Origin: Spirodela intermedia
Lineage: Eukaryota > Streptophyta > Magnoliopsida > Alismatales > Araceae
Length of the DNA: 64,000 bases
Assembly (NCBI GenBank): GCA_902729315.2
Contig: LR746265.1
Location: 8,799,392-8,863,391, forward strand
Reading direction: 5' to 3'
Part shown: positions 23,364 to 36,885 of the stretch, one piece after another
Numbering within the stretch: the first letter of the stretch is position 1
Layout of the letters: each line of letters opens with the position of its first letter
The notes under the pieces: model-generated
Told to the model about the DNA's origin: nothing
The model's input: only the letters and a program-made list of their open reading frames with translations
Database searches by the model: none
Program-made: the position numbers and the translations under genes

Positions 23364-23392
23364 CACGGGTTCGACGACATTTCAACGGACAT

Positions 23393-24478
23393 CGTGAACA
23401 GAAATTGGCACAATTTACGTCAGACCTCAAAGAGAAATGTAATTGGAGATCCGTACCTAATGGCAGAACGTGAAAGAAGAGCGGGTGATAGAGTAAGGCT
23501 GTCATTGATCTCTCTTTCTTTCGCGCCTTTTCTCGCTCCCTTTGTCTGTCTGCTCTCTCTCACTCTATCTTGCTCTCGCTTTCTTTCTGTGGATGCGTCC
23601 TCGCTCTACGAAGCACGGCGGAGTTCGGACAGCCTGCCGCCTTCTCCTCTCCTCTCCGTCGAGTTCTTCTGGAACCCTTTCTCGTGCGCGAATCCGGAGG
23701 AAGAGTGGGAGGCCGCATCCGGCGGAGGAGTCCACCGCCGAAGACGCCGAGGTCACGGTCGGCGCCGCCTCACGGAGAGGTCGTACGTTCCCAGGCTTCT
23801 GCTTCCCTGAAAGGCCGCTCCGGGTATGTTCTAGTGCCGTCTTTCGACGAATTCTCGCCTTTCGTTGATTCGGGGGTTATGTTCTAGTGCCGTCTTTCGA
23901 TGGGTTCGTGATTTTCTGTGTCGGGGGCATCTTCTTGTGGACTCTTTGGATGGGATCTTTATTTTCTTTGATTTGGACTTTCGGTTGCCTGCGGTGGTGC
24001 GGGTGGTGCGAGATTGCTGAAGAAAGCTCTGGCTTTCCTCCTTCCTCTTATTTATTTACCTTCTTCCGATTTGTTTTGCCGCTTCGTTGCTGATTCGATT
24101 TGATGTTTGGTCTGGGTAGGGGGATCTATCTTCTTCTTTAGACTTCCATCCGATTGCTCTTTGGGGACGGATGAGTGTTACCGTCTGGAGGAGAAAAGAT
24201 TATTTCAGCAAGGTTTATCGATTGACGGTGACGGGTGAGCGTGTTGAATCAAGGGGCACATTCGATTTTCGGATCGCTGAGCGATCGACCAGTTTCTGGA
24301 GAAGAACCCGGTGATTTCCGGCAGGAAACAACACCCTCCGTACCTGCAGCTCTCCCGAGCGTTATTCCCCACCCAGAAAAACCATCAGAACTTGGTGGCG
24401 GGCTGTCCTGTTGAGAAAGCAGCTGGAATCGAGGGAGGAAGTGTGGACGAGGTTGTCGGGCTACAGGAGGAAGCGAGG
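23393..24478 (+). other. 5' leader of kinase copy B with predicted intron
   Basis: Exon to 23823, predicted intron 23824-24272 (GTATGT...TTTTCAG), then exon 24273-24499. It has the same shared frame break as copy A: the leader frame stops at 24412-24414, while the kinase frame has no ATG before 24479. Confidence 0.5.
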
Positions 24479-26611
24479 ATGTCTCCCATCCCGGATCGGG
24501 TACATGCTTCGACGTCCCTCATTCCTTTCCTTGACGGCGACTGTAGAGAGCTTTCTCTCTCCATCCCAAAGCACATCACATCTTGACAATAGGAATGTCC
24601 TATCCAAAATCGACAGGTGCAGGTCGGAAATTCTCCATTATACAAGGTAGAGAGAATGTTGGGTGCAGGAGGTTTTGGGCTGGTCTACATTGGACGAAGG
24701 GTGGCTGGTGGATCTCAGGGCGATGGGCCCAATGCCTTTAAGGTTTAGTTTCAACCTCCCATCACTCCTGCCAAGGGAATCTTTAAATACTGCTGTTTTA
24801 TGTTGTCTCTTTCATTTTCCTGCGGTGGGTGTAGGTAGCACTGAAGTTTGAGCATAGAAATAGCACGGGTTGCAGATTTGGCCCCCCATATGAATGGCAA
24901 GTTTATGAGTAAGAAGACACCCCCTACTGCTCTAATTTATTACGTATTGTGTCGATCTAAAACTACGTTCTTCATCTGACTTTGTGAATATGGTTTTAGC
25001 CATCTCAAGGGATGCTATGGATTGCCTAGGGTGCACTACAAGGGCCGCCAAGGAGATTATTTCGTCATGGTTGGCGTAGAGTCTTTCATTTTATTGTTTC
25101 CTCGAATTATGTTTTTTATTGAAAGCTAATTATGATATTGTTGATGATGATTGCTGCAGATCATGGACATCCTTGGACCAAGTCTCCTGGATGTGTTCAT
25201 ATCCATTGGGCAAGTGTAAGAAAATAATCTTGACTTCATATTCAAAGTCAATATTCTGTTGAGAATTGTGCTATTGAGTTTGACTAACTCCTTGGACAGA
25301 ATGCCACCAAATATGGTGGCTTGTATTGCTGTGGAGGCAATATCCATCCTTGAGAAGCTACACCAAAAAGGGTACGTATGGCTTTGTGGCAGTGTGATAT
25401 TTTTTCAATTAAATTTTTGCAAAGGTCACAGTAATCAATTCATTGCTCCCTTGTGCACTCCCCTCCCTCCCTCCACCCACACAAAAAAAAAAACATGCCA
25501 GGTTTGTGCATGGAGACGTCAAGCCAGAGAATTTATTGTTGGGTAAACCCGGAAGCTCAGGGGAGAAGAAGCTTTTTCTCATCGACTTTGGGCTGGGTAT
25601 GTTGCTGCATTCCAATCACTTCTTGTTTTCACCTTTCGCACCTATTGATTTTAGAGTAGGGTTTGTTTTTCCAAGTATATAAACAAATTCGTCTTGACTG
25701 AGAAGTCCCTGTCTGTATCAACATCAGTGATATTTTTGTGCTTTGTTCAGAGCCTGTACAAATGCTAATTGGTGTCATTAATATTTTAATCAGCTTCAAT
25801 GTGGAGGGACAGTTTGTCAGGCCAGCATGTCAGCTTATGCCAACAGCCAGATAATTTCAGGTTTTTTGGGAAACGATATTCTATTTTTTCCCTAAATTCT
25901 TAGCTAAGAGGAGGATTCATAAAATCTTACCCCTACCTTACTATCTATCTCATGTTCCCTAGGGGCACAACACGATATGCAAGCGTCCATGCACATTTAG
26001 GCCTCACAGCGAGTAGAAGAGATGATCTTGAGTCATTGGCCTACACTCTGATTTTTTTGATTAAAGGAAGGCTGCCGTGGGAAGGCTATCAGGTTTGCTT
26101 TCACCTCTACTTGTACATGTTCTCCCATCTCTTTGATTGATCACTTGCTGATTCTTATGCCAACTATGTAGGGGAATGACAAGAGGTTTCTAGTCTTCAT
26201 GAACAAGACTGTAACCTCCCCCGAGACGCTGTGTGGTGGCTGTCCCCCTCCTTGTGCACAATTCCTTGAAGCAGTGAAGAAGATACAATTTGTTGAGCAG
26301 CCCACCTACTCGAAGCTCATTTCTCTTTTTGGAAGCTTGATATGCCCCCCCTGCACCCTGTTAAAGACCATTCGGATTGATGCAATTTTGAAGGTGGTTG
26401 CAAACATGACATCACTGAAATTACCTCACATATTTTTATTTTATGTCAGATGGTTTTATCTCTTTTTCATGGCTCTATCATCTGTTGTTAAATAGGCTGA
26501 CCATGTTTCCAACAGGTTCACCAAAAACGTGGAAGATTGCAGGTAAATAATGAAGAAGATGAGTGTCATAGAAAGAAACGGATAAAATGTTTGATTGATG
26601 ACAGACCATGA
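24479..26611 (+). CDS. CK1-like (MLK/HD16-type) protein kinase domain, copy B, 11 coding exons
   Basis: Exons 24479-24499, 24617-24742, 24835-24908, 25000-25069, 25160-25215, 25300-25371, 25502-25596, 25794-25860, 25963-26092, 26172-26393 and 26516-26611. All borders are GT/AG and phases agree, giving 342 codons and TGA. Visible: glycine loop GAGGFG (23-28), VALK lysine K53, HGDVKPEN (catalytic D145), DFG (168-170), [11 protein letters not shown] (195-205), SRRDDLES (211-218) and a basic KRGR/KKR tail. The order matches plant MUT9-like/EL1 casein-kinase-1-like Ser/Thr kinases. Family members are about 650-700 residues; here the N-terminal region and the roughly 350-residue C-terminal extension are missing. 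The start is the only ATG in frame in that exon. It could be a minimal kinase or an unexpressed relic. Confidence 0.75.
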
Positions 26612-28173
26612 CCATGTACATGTAAGAATATAAATAAAATCTGTAAAGTGCCAATTGAGAAAACATAAATCTCATGACTAAATTATTTATTATTATTGTT
26701 ATTATTTATTCATAAAGAAAACGATAGTTTAAAAGCCTGATATTAAGGGCATGAATATAATACTTTTTTAATGTAATCATAGCTATTGATAAAGGTGTGT
26801 AATTAATATTTATGCAAAAACAGAAACTATATCAATCAATGATAATAATACAAGACAACCATTTAGAGGGCGTGAGTATAAGTAGTATAATATCATAGTT
26901 ACTCTTGCTAGGAATATGTATCATTTATTGCCAACATTTAAACTTTAGAAATGTTTTGTACCTACTATCTATTCACCTTGGAAATGGCACCACTTTGGAT
27001 GTAACCTATTGAGTACAGGAATATAATATGTTTAAGTACATTCACACTTACAAATTATCAGAAATAATTATTAGACCGATAAATGTAAATTTTATGCATA
27101 AATAATGAATATTACTTTTTTATAAGAAAGCTGGCACATAAAAATACAGTATTAAAGGGAAGAAATCTAATATTATTTCATACAATCATAATGATTAGTT
27201 GCAATGAATAATTACTATAGTTTACCAAAATGAAAATTTTATCAGTAAATAAATGAACACTACAAGTATTGGATTAAATGGCACGAATTTGATAGTTTAG
27301 GTTATATTTATAATTACTAATCATTATGATTAATATTATTTATTAGAATATGTAAAGTTATGAAGAAATAAGAATTATGTATTGGAAGCTTATGTGTCCA
27401 CCAAAGGACACACATCCACCCCATAATGTGTTTAGAACCACATGTAGTCCAAAACTGAAAGTAATGTAATGTCGTAATTAGTTCCCATCATAGTAAAAGT
27501 ATGATTTCTTTAGTGATGATCTAAAAATTAAGAAGCATCTAGATTCATAGAAGATTGGGTATATAAAGAGGAGTTTGAAATAAAAGTCACATAGTTATGC
27601 TTTGTAATGTTTTCAATTTGAAAAGCATATCTTGACAAAGTTAAATCTTATATGATTCACATGAATGAATGTCATCGTATATACTTTTTATACATTGCAC
27701 CCTCTAGATGTTTTCCTAAACTTGAAGAAAAATGTACTCATCGTCAAATCTTGATTCATTCCATTGATGAGTGGAAAATGAATTTCTTGTCTAAACTAAG
27801 ACTTTAAGCATAAGTAGGAAGTTATTGTATTAACAAGTGTGCCGACCATCACATTTATGAGGATGATGAATTAATCATGGAAACTATTTATTGAAAAAAA
27901 TTATTATCTATTATCTATTTTGACTGTAGTCTAATGTACAATTGTAATTAAGAGTTACATAATTCTATATGCGACCCCTATTAAATGTTTTTGAGCCAAA
28001 TCTATATTGTATATAAATTTGTATATAGTTTTACACATATAAAATGAGATTTTTGCCTTTTTAAGAGTACACGTACAATATTTTCAAGTAAATTGATAAT
28101 ATTTTCAAGTACAATATTTTTACCTTTATTATTTGTTAATATAATGTCTTTTTTTATCATAATAGAAAACCAC
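26612..28173 (+). other. AT-rich 3' flank of kinase copy B
   Basis: Non-coding and close to 3872-5431. It does not encode the missing C-terminal extension. It ends where the LTR starts at 28174. Confidence 0.7.
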
Positions 28174-31100
28174 TGATAAGTTTTCATTATCATGAGTTAA
28201 TAATTAGTAAATAATATATTTTTAACCTTATCTCATGATAAATAGACTTATATTTCTATTAAATTTTTAAAAAAAGTTTTCAATGGATTAATGTGATTTT
28301 TTTAGCTAATTAAATAATTTTGTATGTATTTATATGATTTTTATAATCCTATTTTTTAAAATAAATCAAGAAAAAAAATAAAATAAAAATATAGCAAAAA
28401 GAGGGGACCCATCAGCCAACTAGGCCTACAAGTAGGTCAGAAGGGTAGTCGGGGGGAGCCACAAGCAAGGGCTTGGGTGACTAGGACCAATGGAGCCATG
28501 TGTGCGCCACTCCCTTTCCACGTCACCGGTGGCCAGCCAAGACTGAGGCAAAGAGTGGTTGTACATGTGAGAGAAATATACTCATTACTTGTTGATGTGA
28601 CTCAGTCATTGTATATTAAATCACGCAAATCTAAAATTTATAAAACTAGAAAATATGAATTTTTGGATATTTAGAAGTATTTCTAAATAAATATATCAAT
28701 TATAATTCAATAAAACTTTCATAAATAGCAATAATTTTATAAGTCAGGCATAGAGATATAATATAATATCTGGTAAGTATTCATAATTTTTCTCAATGAA
28801 TATGATTTTCTATAAATTTTATACTAAGAAATAAAAAGAAAATATATTTAAAATTCACAAAAAAGGAAAATAAGGGTGCGGATGTCAAGATGACATCAGC
28901 GCCCTGCAAATACGAATCGAGTAGAAATAGAATTCCGCCCAAAAATTCTTATGTAAGTGATTATAGATGATTTAATTAATCAAATTAAGATCTGTAAAAG
29001 CCAAAAGAATCATAATAGAATGAAGTATATTTTGGTAAATTAAAATCACAAAAATTATCACTAATTTTTAATGAAGCGTAAAGTAAGTTGAAAGTAAGAA
29101 AATAGAGTTCCGATGTCACGACGACGATGCATCGACAATACATTGGAATCTTGAGCATTGGGGAGGATCGTTGTGTAATGTCCACAACCTCGAAAGCTCT
29201 CCTTGGACAAAAACAATGTGGGCAATCTCTAAATCTCCTTGCGAAGTCTAGAGATCAATGAAGTGGGTCGTCGAATCGTCGCTGGCAGCTGTCACCCGGC
29301 GAAGTAGAAAAACGGCAACTTTGTGGCTCTCTAGTGACTATCACTCGACAGAGAGGAGCTAGATGGAGGTGGGGCATGTGTCAGGGAGCTTCATCCTCAG
29401 GTCTGCGTAGCAAGAGGAGGCTCTTCATCGCATCTGGTATGCTCTCAAGAAGTGGCGACTCGTCTCCCAACAGATCGTCCTCTTCCCAACGACGGCTTGT
29501 TCGTCAATCAATCGGAGATGCTTTACTCGATAGATTTGCAATCCTTTTATCGTGAATCATTCAACAATTTTAGTAACAATACTCTGCAAATCGTGTTGAC
29601 GAGATTTTCACTAATGATCTAGCGATTCTGGTTGCTGAATCCTTCACTAGCGATCTACAAGAAAGTCATGATAATCAGATTAAAAAAATATGAGTTTTGG
29701 CTCTAGGAGGATTCGAACCCGCGCTGGTCGCCCGCCCCCCTTCTGAGGTAGGTGTGACACGGGTTTAGTCTCACATCGATTGTGCGCCGAATTTTCGGGC
29801 AAATATATAGTAATGTTAGATTTCTAAGCAAAGTCTCTTCTCTCAGGTGTACCACTCCTTACCAAATAGCCGATTGGCCACCGGTGACGTGGAAGGGGAG
29901 TGGCACACACGTGCCCCTATCTATCCAAGTCACTCGAGCCCTTGCTTGCGACTACTCCCCGACTATGCTTCCGACCTGCTTGCAGGCCCAGCTAGCTGGT
30001 AGATCCCCCTCATTTTGTCTTATTTTTATTTTTTTATTTCTTTTTCATTATTTATCTCAAAAGTAAGATTGTAAAAATCATATAATTTCATGTAAAATCA
30101 CATAATTACCTAAAAATTCACATTAATTAATTGAAAACCACTTTTCACACTTTAACATAAATATAAGTCTATTTATTATGAGTTAAGGTTAAAACTATAT
30201 TATTTACTAATTATTAACTCATGATAGTGAAGACTTATCACTTGTAAATGTGATATTACTATATATTCGCCTAAAACTTTGGCACACAAGCGATGTGGGA
30301 CTAAAACCACATCACACCTTCCCTTGAAAGACTTTGAAGGTTTTAAGACCTAAATTACTCCTTAGTTATAATAGAGATATACTATGAAGATGTCACTTGA
30401 TAAGGGTATTAGAGTATTTATTTTAATCTCTCTCATGTAGGCGGGCAATCAACACGGGTTCGAATCTTCCTAAAGCCCAATGAAAGATTATCTCGACTTT
30501 CTTATAGATCACTAGTGAAGGATTAAGCCACTAAAATTATTAGATCATTGGTAAAAAAAAATTCAACGCAATTCGCAAAGCATTGTTACTTAAATTGCTA
30601 AAAAACAATTTGTGATGAAAGGATCATGAATCCATCATGTAAATCATCTTCGATTGATCGATGAACAAGTTGTCATCGAGAAGAGGACAATCTGTCAAGA
30701 GACGAGTTGCCACCTCTTGTGAGCATACTAGATGCAATGAAGTGCCTCCTCTTGCTGCATAGACATGAGGACGAAGCTCCTTAACACACGCCCCACCTCC
30801 ATCTAACTCTTCTACGTCGAGTGACAGCCGCTAGAGAGTCACAAAGTCATCGTTTTTTCATTTCGCTGAGTGACAACTGTCGGAGCTAATTTGACGACCT
30901 ATTTTATTGATCTTTAGATTTCACGAAGATATCTAGAGATTGCCCGCGTCGTCCTTGTCGAAAGAGAGCCTTTGAGGCTGTAGACATTGCACAACAATCT
31001 TCTCGACTACTCAAACTTCTCGTACATCATCGACACATTGTTGCCGTGATGTTGGAACTTTATTTTTCTACTTTCAACTTAATTTCTAATTCATTTAGTG

Positions 31101-31608
31101 ACAATTTGTGTGATTTAAATTTACCAAACTATATTTGATTCAATTACAATTCTTCCACCTTTTACAGATCTTAATTTGATCAATTAGATCGTCTGTAATT
31201 GCTTACGCAAAAGTCGCTAGACAAAACTCTATTTCTATTTGATTCGCATTCGTCAGGCGCTGACATCATCCTAACATCCATACCCTTATTTTCTTTTTTC
31301 ACAAATTTAAGTATATTTTATTTTCATTTCTCATAAAAAAATTATATTCTTTGAGAAAAATATTAAAAAGTTACCCAATATTATATTACATCTCTATGAT
31401 CGACTTGGAAAATTACCACTATTTTTGTAAATTTGATTGAATTATAATTGATATATTTGTTCAGAAATACTTCTAAATATCTAAAAATTAGTATTTTCTA
31501 GTTTTATAATTTTTAAATTTACGTGATTTTTTATTTTTTATTTTTTATTTTTTATTTTTTATGTTTTAAAATTTACGTGATTTACAATACAACAACTAAG
31601 TCATGTCA
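28174..31608 (+). mobile_element. LTR (+) split by a nested solo LTR
   Basis: LTR parts 28174-28592 and 30241-31608 together match 5432-7167. The left part starts TGATAAG; the right part ends ACTAAGTCATGTCA. Near the 3' end it carries a (TTTTTTA)5 tract (31527-31561) with a repeated flank, absent from the paralogues. Confidence 0.85.
28588..30245 (-). mobile_element. Nested solo LTR with CTTGT target duplication
   Basis: 28593-30240 is a complete reverse-oriented LTR (TGATGTGACT...GACTTATCA; 1648 bp) with no internal region. CTTGT occurs at 28588-28592 and 30241-30245. The unoccupied site is present once at 5847-5851 and, inverted, at about 41489-41493. Solo LTRs arise by recombination between the two LTRs of one element. 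Confidence 0.92.
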
Positions 31609-32069
31609 AAAGGTTTGTCACCTTCCTATGGAGATCGAACATAGCCTATTAGGTTATAAAAAATCTTCATCTCTCTTTAGACACCGTAGGTAAGCACTGT
31701 ATGTTGTAGTTGCAAGAGCTTCAAGAACTACCCAATGAGATGTACGAGAAGTCTTTGATTTACAAAGCAAAAATGATGGCTTTTTATAACAAGAAGGTGA
31801 GCAGAAAGAGTTTTCATGAGCATCAAAAAGTTTGGCTTTACAATTCTAGATTGAAACTATTCCTCGAGAAATTAAAATCTAGATGGGATGGACCATACCT
31901 TGTGATTAAAGTTTTTGACTGTGGTGCAGTATTAATTACAGATCTGAAAATTGGTAAAATTTTTAATGTGAATGGGCAAAGATTAAAACCTTATTTAGAA
32001 ATGAACCCTCCTTCTTTACCCATTTCCACTCAATTATATGATCCATCCATTGAACCTCAATCTTCTTAG
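31609..32069 (+). pseudogene. Integrase C-terminal fragment, copy near 32 kb
   Basis: Same relic as 7168-7605. It begins KVCHLPMEIEH, has a small frameshifting deletion near 31650, then reads open from 31710 to 32069 (PNEMYEKS, KVWLYNSRLKLF, KSRWDGPYLVIKVF, NGQRLKPYLE). The nonsense codon of the first copy is absent. The catalytic core is missing. Confidence 0.8.
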
Positions 32070-32740
32070 AACTTCCCCTCCATCATGTACTCTAAGATGG
32101 CATAGCTTTCTTTTCCACTACATTCCATTTTTATTATTTTTCTCTATCCTTTGATATTTTTCTGAAGTTTTTATTAAGCGAACAGATCCAGCGTTCTAGA
32201 AGAAGTGCATATCATGACACAGATTAATACAAAAGAAAATCAGAAGGATGAAGAGTGAAAATCAGTTTGCACATTTAATGCTTTCTCCTTTTTCTCTTAT
32301 ATAGATGCATTGAGGACAATGAGAATGGTTGTTTGGGGGGGAAGAATAAATGCATGAGGGTGAATACATGAGATTACATCAGGTGCTATAATGCTTATAA
32401 CTAAATGATGAAGTTCATCATCTTTCATGGTGCATATAACCCACTCTTAAATTGAGAAAATCTAGTTTGATCTTCTGCTGGATTTATGTTATGAATTCTT
32501 ATTATTAACTATGAGTAGTAAATTGAATCTTTCTCTTTCTTGATTAGTAGTCAGTCAAAAAGTTTTCAAATTAGTTGATGCTTTTACAAATCATTAATCA
32601 TGATTAAACTTGAGACAAAAGGATAGAACATGGTAATGATTACTTTAGAGAAAATAAAATAAAAATCGTAGTAGCACCTTAGCTGATTTCGTGGGGCTTC
32701 CACATGTGAAATTAGGATCAACAAGGCTTGTTAAATACTT
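32070..32740 (+). mobile_element. Post-pol non-coding region, second copy
   Basis: Counterpart of 7606-8280, with 'gaggacaatg' and a G8 run near 32310-32341. No coding sequence seen. Confidence 0.6.
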
Positions 32741-33255
32741 CTTGTAACGATTCTTCTAGCTTTTACAGATCTTAATTTGACTAATTAAATCATCTATAAT
32801 CACTTATCTAAAAATCACTAGGCAGAACTCTATTTCTGCCTGGTTTGCATTCATTAGGTGCTGACATCATTTTGACATCTACACATTTATTTCCCTTTTT
32901 CAGAAATTTGAAATATACTTTCTTTTCTTTTTTAATTTAAAATTCATAAAAAATCATATTCTTTGAGAACATTTCTGAAATATTACCTGACATTATATTA
33001 CATCCCTGTGATTCACCTAGAAAATTTCTACTATTTTTAGACCTTTCATTAAACTATAATTGATATAATTATTCAAAAATACTTTTAAATATCTAAAGAT
33101 TAGTGTTTTCTAGTTTTATAAATTTTAAATTTCTATGGTTTACTAAATAAGGGATATTAAAATTATTAAATTTTTCGAAGGCTGTGACCCCAGGTTTAGT
33201 CCAACATTGATTATATGCCGAGTTCTAACGTTGATATATAGTAATACTAGACTTG
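32741..33255. repeat. Rearranged LTR fragments, unoccupied E1 target
   Basis: Same end-to-end LTR halves as 8281-8813. It runs directly into 33256-33260 (ATAAT) with no element inserted. Confidence 0.6.
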
Positions 33256-34052
33256 ATAATAAATGTGTCCCTTTCTCACATGTGTACGACTACTCTTTAT
33301 CACATGCCCGACTGGCCATTGATGATGTGGAAGGTGAGTGATGCACATGTGCCCCTTATTAGTCCGTCTTTAGCCGCACATGCCCTTACTCACGATTCCG
33401 CCTGTCTATGCTTCCAACTTGCTTGTGGGCTTGACTAGGTGACAAGTTTCCTCTTTCTTCTATCTTTTTATTTTATTTCTCTTCATTTACCTCAAAAATA
33501 AGATTATTAAAATTATATAAATTCACATAAAATTCCATAATTAGCTAAATTAACCAACTAAAAACTATTTTTCATAATTTGACATAAATATAAGTCTATT
33601 TATCATGAGTTTAGATTAAAACTATATTATTAATTAATTATTAACTCATGATAATGAAGACTTATCAACCATCTTTACTAAAGCATGTATTTTTTGATTA
33701 ACATCAAACTTATCCAATGATTATATCATCGTATTTGTCTAAGGATCAAGAGAATAGATTACTTGATGTACTTAGGACATAGAGAGAGGTGATTGGTTGG
33801 TCTCTAGCAGATATTTGAGAACTTGATCTATTTGTGTGTATGCACATATTTTATCGTGAGGAGAACTATCATTTCTTTTTATGCATTTCCTTACTAGCTT
33901 TTGTTTTGGACATATTTTATTGGTCGAGTGCTTTAGTTAGAACTATTCAAGGACAATAGTGTAGTAGATGGGGCATAAAAATCAGAATTTTCTTCTCTTT
34001 TCCCTTCTCTCACATGCATTAAGGACAATGCAAGACTCAAGTAGAGGGGAGG
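33256..34052. repeat. Fourth + oriented flank block, truncated
   Basis: Reverse LTR half 33256-33667, then the kinase-upstream spacer to 34052, where it stops at 'gtagaggggagg' and meets an LTR end. No kinase follows on this side. Confidence 0.7.
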
Positions 34053-35680
34053 TGACGTGACTTAGTCGTTGTATATTAAATCATGCAAATATAAAATTTA
34101 TAAAACTAGAAAATACAAATTTTTGAATATTTAGAAGTATTTCTGAATAAATATATCGATTATAATTCAATAAAACTTCCTAAATAACGATAATTTTCCA
34201 TGTCAATCACAAGGATGTAATATAATATCTCGTAATTATTTAGAATTTTTCTCAATGAATATGATTTTCTATGAATTTTATACTAGGAAATAAAAAGGAA
34301 ATATATTAAAATTCACAAAAAAAAGGGAAATAAGGGTGTGGATGTCGAGATGATGTCAGCACCCGACGAACGTGAATCAGGCAAAAATAGAGTTCCACCC
34401 GATGATTCTTACATAAGTGATTATAGACAATTTAATTAATCAAATTAAGATCTGTAAAAGCTCGAAGAATCATAATTGAACAAAGTATATTTTGATAACT
34501 TAAAAACACAAAAATTATCACTAAATGAAGCGTAAAGTAAATTGAAAGTAGGAAAACAGAGTTCTGGCGTCACGACGGCGATGTGTCAGTGATGCACCGG
34601 AATCCTAAGTGTTTGGGAGGATCGTCATGTAGTGTCTACGGCCTCGAAGGCTCTCCTTGGACAAAGAGAACGTGGGCAATCTCTAGATTTTCTCGTGAAG
34701 TCTAGAGATTAATGAAATGGGTCATTGAGTCGTCTCTAGTGGCTGTCACTCGGCGGAGTGGAAAAATGGCAACTTTGCAGCTCTCTAGCGGGTGTCACTC
34801 GACGAAGAGGAGCTGAATGGAGGTGGGGCACGTGTCACGGAGCTTCATCCTCAGGTCTGTGCAGTAAGGGAGGCTCTTCATCGCATCTGATACACTCTCA
34901 GGAGGTGGCGACTTGTCTCTTGACAGATTGTCCTCTTCCCGACGACGGCTTGTTTGTTGATCAATCGGAGATGATTTACTTGATGGATTCGCGATCCTTT
35001 TATCGCGAATCCTTCAGCAATTTTAGTAGCAATGCTCTGCGAATCGCATTGACGAGATTTTTGCTGATGATCTAGTGATTCTCGTTACTTAATCCTTCAT
35101 CGGCGATCTTCAAATAAGTCACAATAATTAGATAAAAATATATGACTTTTGACTCTAGAAGAACTCGAACCTGTGTCGGTCGCCCGCCTCTTCTGAGGAA
35201 TGTGTGACGCAGGTTTAGTCCCACATCAGCTGTGTGCCAATTTTTTAAGCGAATATATAGTAATGTTAGCTTTCTAAGCAAAGTCCCTTCTCTCGCGTGT
35301 ACGACCACTCCTTGCCCCACAGCCGGCTGGGCACTAGTGATGTGAAAGGGGAGTGGCACGCACGTGCCTCCATCGGTTCAAGTCGTTCGAGCCACTGCTC
35401 ACGGCTACTCCCCGACTGTGCTTCTAACCTGCTTGTGAGCCCAGCTGGCCAGCGGGTCCCACTATTTTGTAATATTTTTATTTTTATTTCTTGTTCTTCA
35501 TTTATCTCAAAAGTAAGACTGTAAAAATAGTATAAAATCACATAATTATCCAAAAATTCACGTTAATCAACTGAAAATCACTTTTCACACTTTAACAAAA
35601 ATATAAGTCTATTTATCATGAGTTAAGGCTAAATCTATATTATTTACTAATTATTAACTCATGATAATGAAGACTTGTCA

Positions 35681-35959
35681 CACCCCCAACTTAAATCATT
35701 GCTAGTCCCTTAGCAATGGAATTACGAAAATAAAATTTTACAAATCTCAAATATCATATTTCAATACAAGAAAAAAATATATATAATTAGAAATGATGCA
35801 CCTTTAAATACTTTGGATTCTTATATCAAGTATTTAAGAATGATATCAAGCACTTAAATATTTAAACACTATTTGGAATAACAATCTAGACTTCACTTCT
35901 TCTATTCACATCTTTATCACTTCTTCACTCATAGATATATTTACAAGATGTTTCAATTA
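35681..35959 (-). mobile_element. 3' internal end of E2
   Basis: Non-coding, equivalent to about 19820-20135. Joined directly to gag by the internal deletion. Confidence 0.6.
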
Positions 35960-36672
35960 TCAATACTCATTCAAGAATAATATTGATCCTACATATTCCT
36001 CAAAAGAGGCTTGATCTCTCAAATTTTCACTTAAATTCTCATAAAGACCGTAAATCTCATCAGGGGTTTTCTTCATAAAAGCTCTTACACATATAGAATC
36101 AACCATATTTCTATGTTGTTCTAATAATCCATCATAAAAAATTCTATTGAGCTGCCACTTGGGTATAGCATGATGAGGACACTTTCTAAGTAAATCTTTG
36201 AATGTTTCCCATATTTCATGTAAAGTTTCTCCTGATCTTTGAGGAAAACTCCATATATGTTTTCTCATATTTTGAGTTTTTCTTAAGGAATAAATTTTTT
36301 GAAGAAAAGCCTATTCATCTTAATAATTTATGGTGTAATTTGAGGGAGATTAACTAAATCACAGACCATATGAAATTTTTCTAAGTGCCGATGAGGTTTC
36401 TCTAAAGGCAATCCATGAGAATTAGGGAGCATTTGAGAAATTCCTAGATTTATTTCGAATTTAAAAGTGGGTGCTAATGGGACTCTAATATTTGATGCTC
36501 TTTGAAATGAATCAAGGATATAATGATTTTTCATGACCATAGGATTGTTCTCAATTTGACTTGTACTTCCTTCAGGATCTATCAAAATTAATTTTTCTTT
36601 TCGATTTTTATTTTTGAATGAAATAATAGAAGGATTTTTTAGTCTTGGATGCAAGGATCTTCTACCATGCAT
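35960..36672 (-). pseudogene. gag fragments of element E2
   Basis: 36328-36672 (on - strand) gives the N-terminal gag (HGRRSLHPRL, NLGISQMLPNSHGLPLEKPH). 35960-36268 gives the core (WETFKDLLRKCPHH, QHRNMVDSIC, KTPDEIYGLYENLSEN). A deletion separates the two frames. The downstream gag and everything to about the last 250 bp of the internal region are gone. Not functional. Confidence 0.8.
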
Positions 36673-36885
36673 AAAAAAATCAATAAATTCGAGGGAAAAG
36701 TTTAGTAATTGTTACCCTCCTTTAGTATGCTCTGGTCCTTGCTTTGTTTCTCTTCGTTCCCTTTTTTTAAAAAAAATTAGCAAAAGGAAAATAAAATAAG
36801 AGTTAAATTTTTTTGTGTACTCTAAGAGAAAAATAGAAAAATACTAAATATTATGCAATACATCCCTAGCAATGGTGTCAAAATT

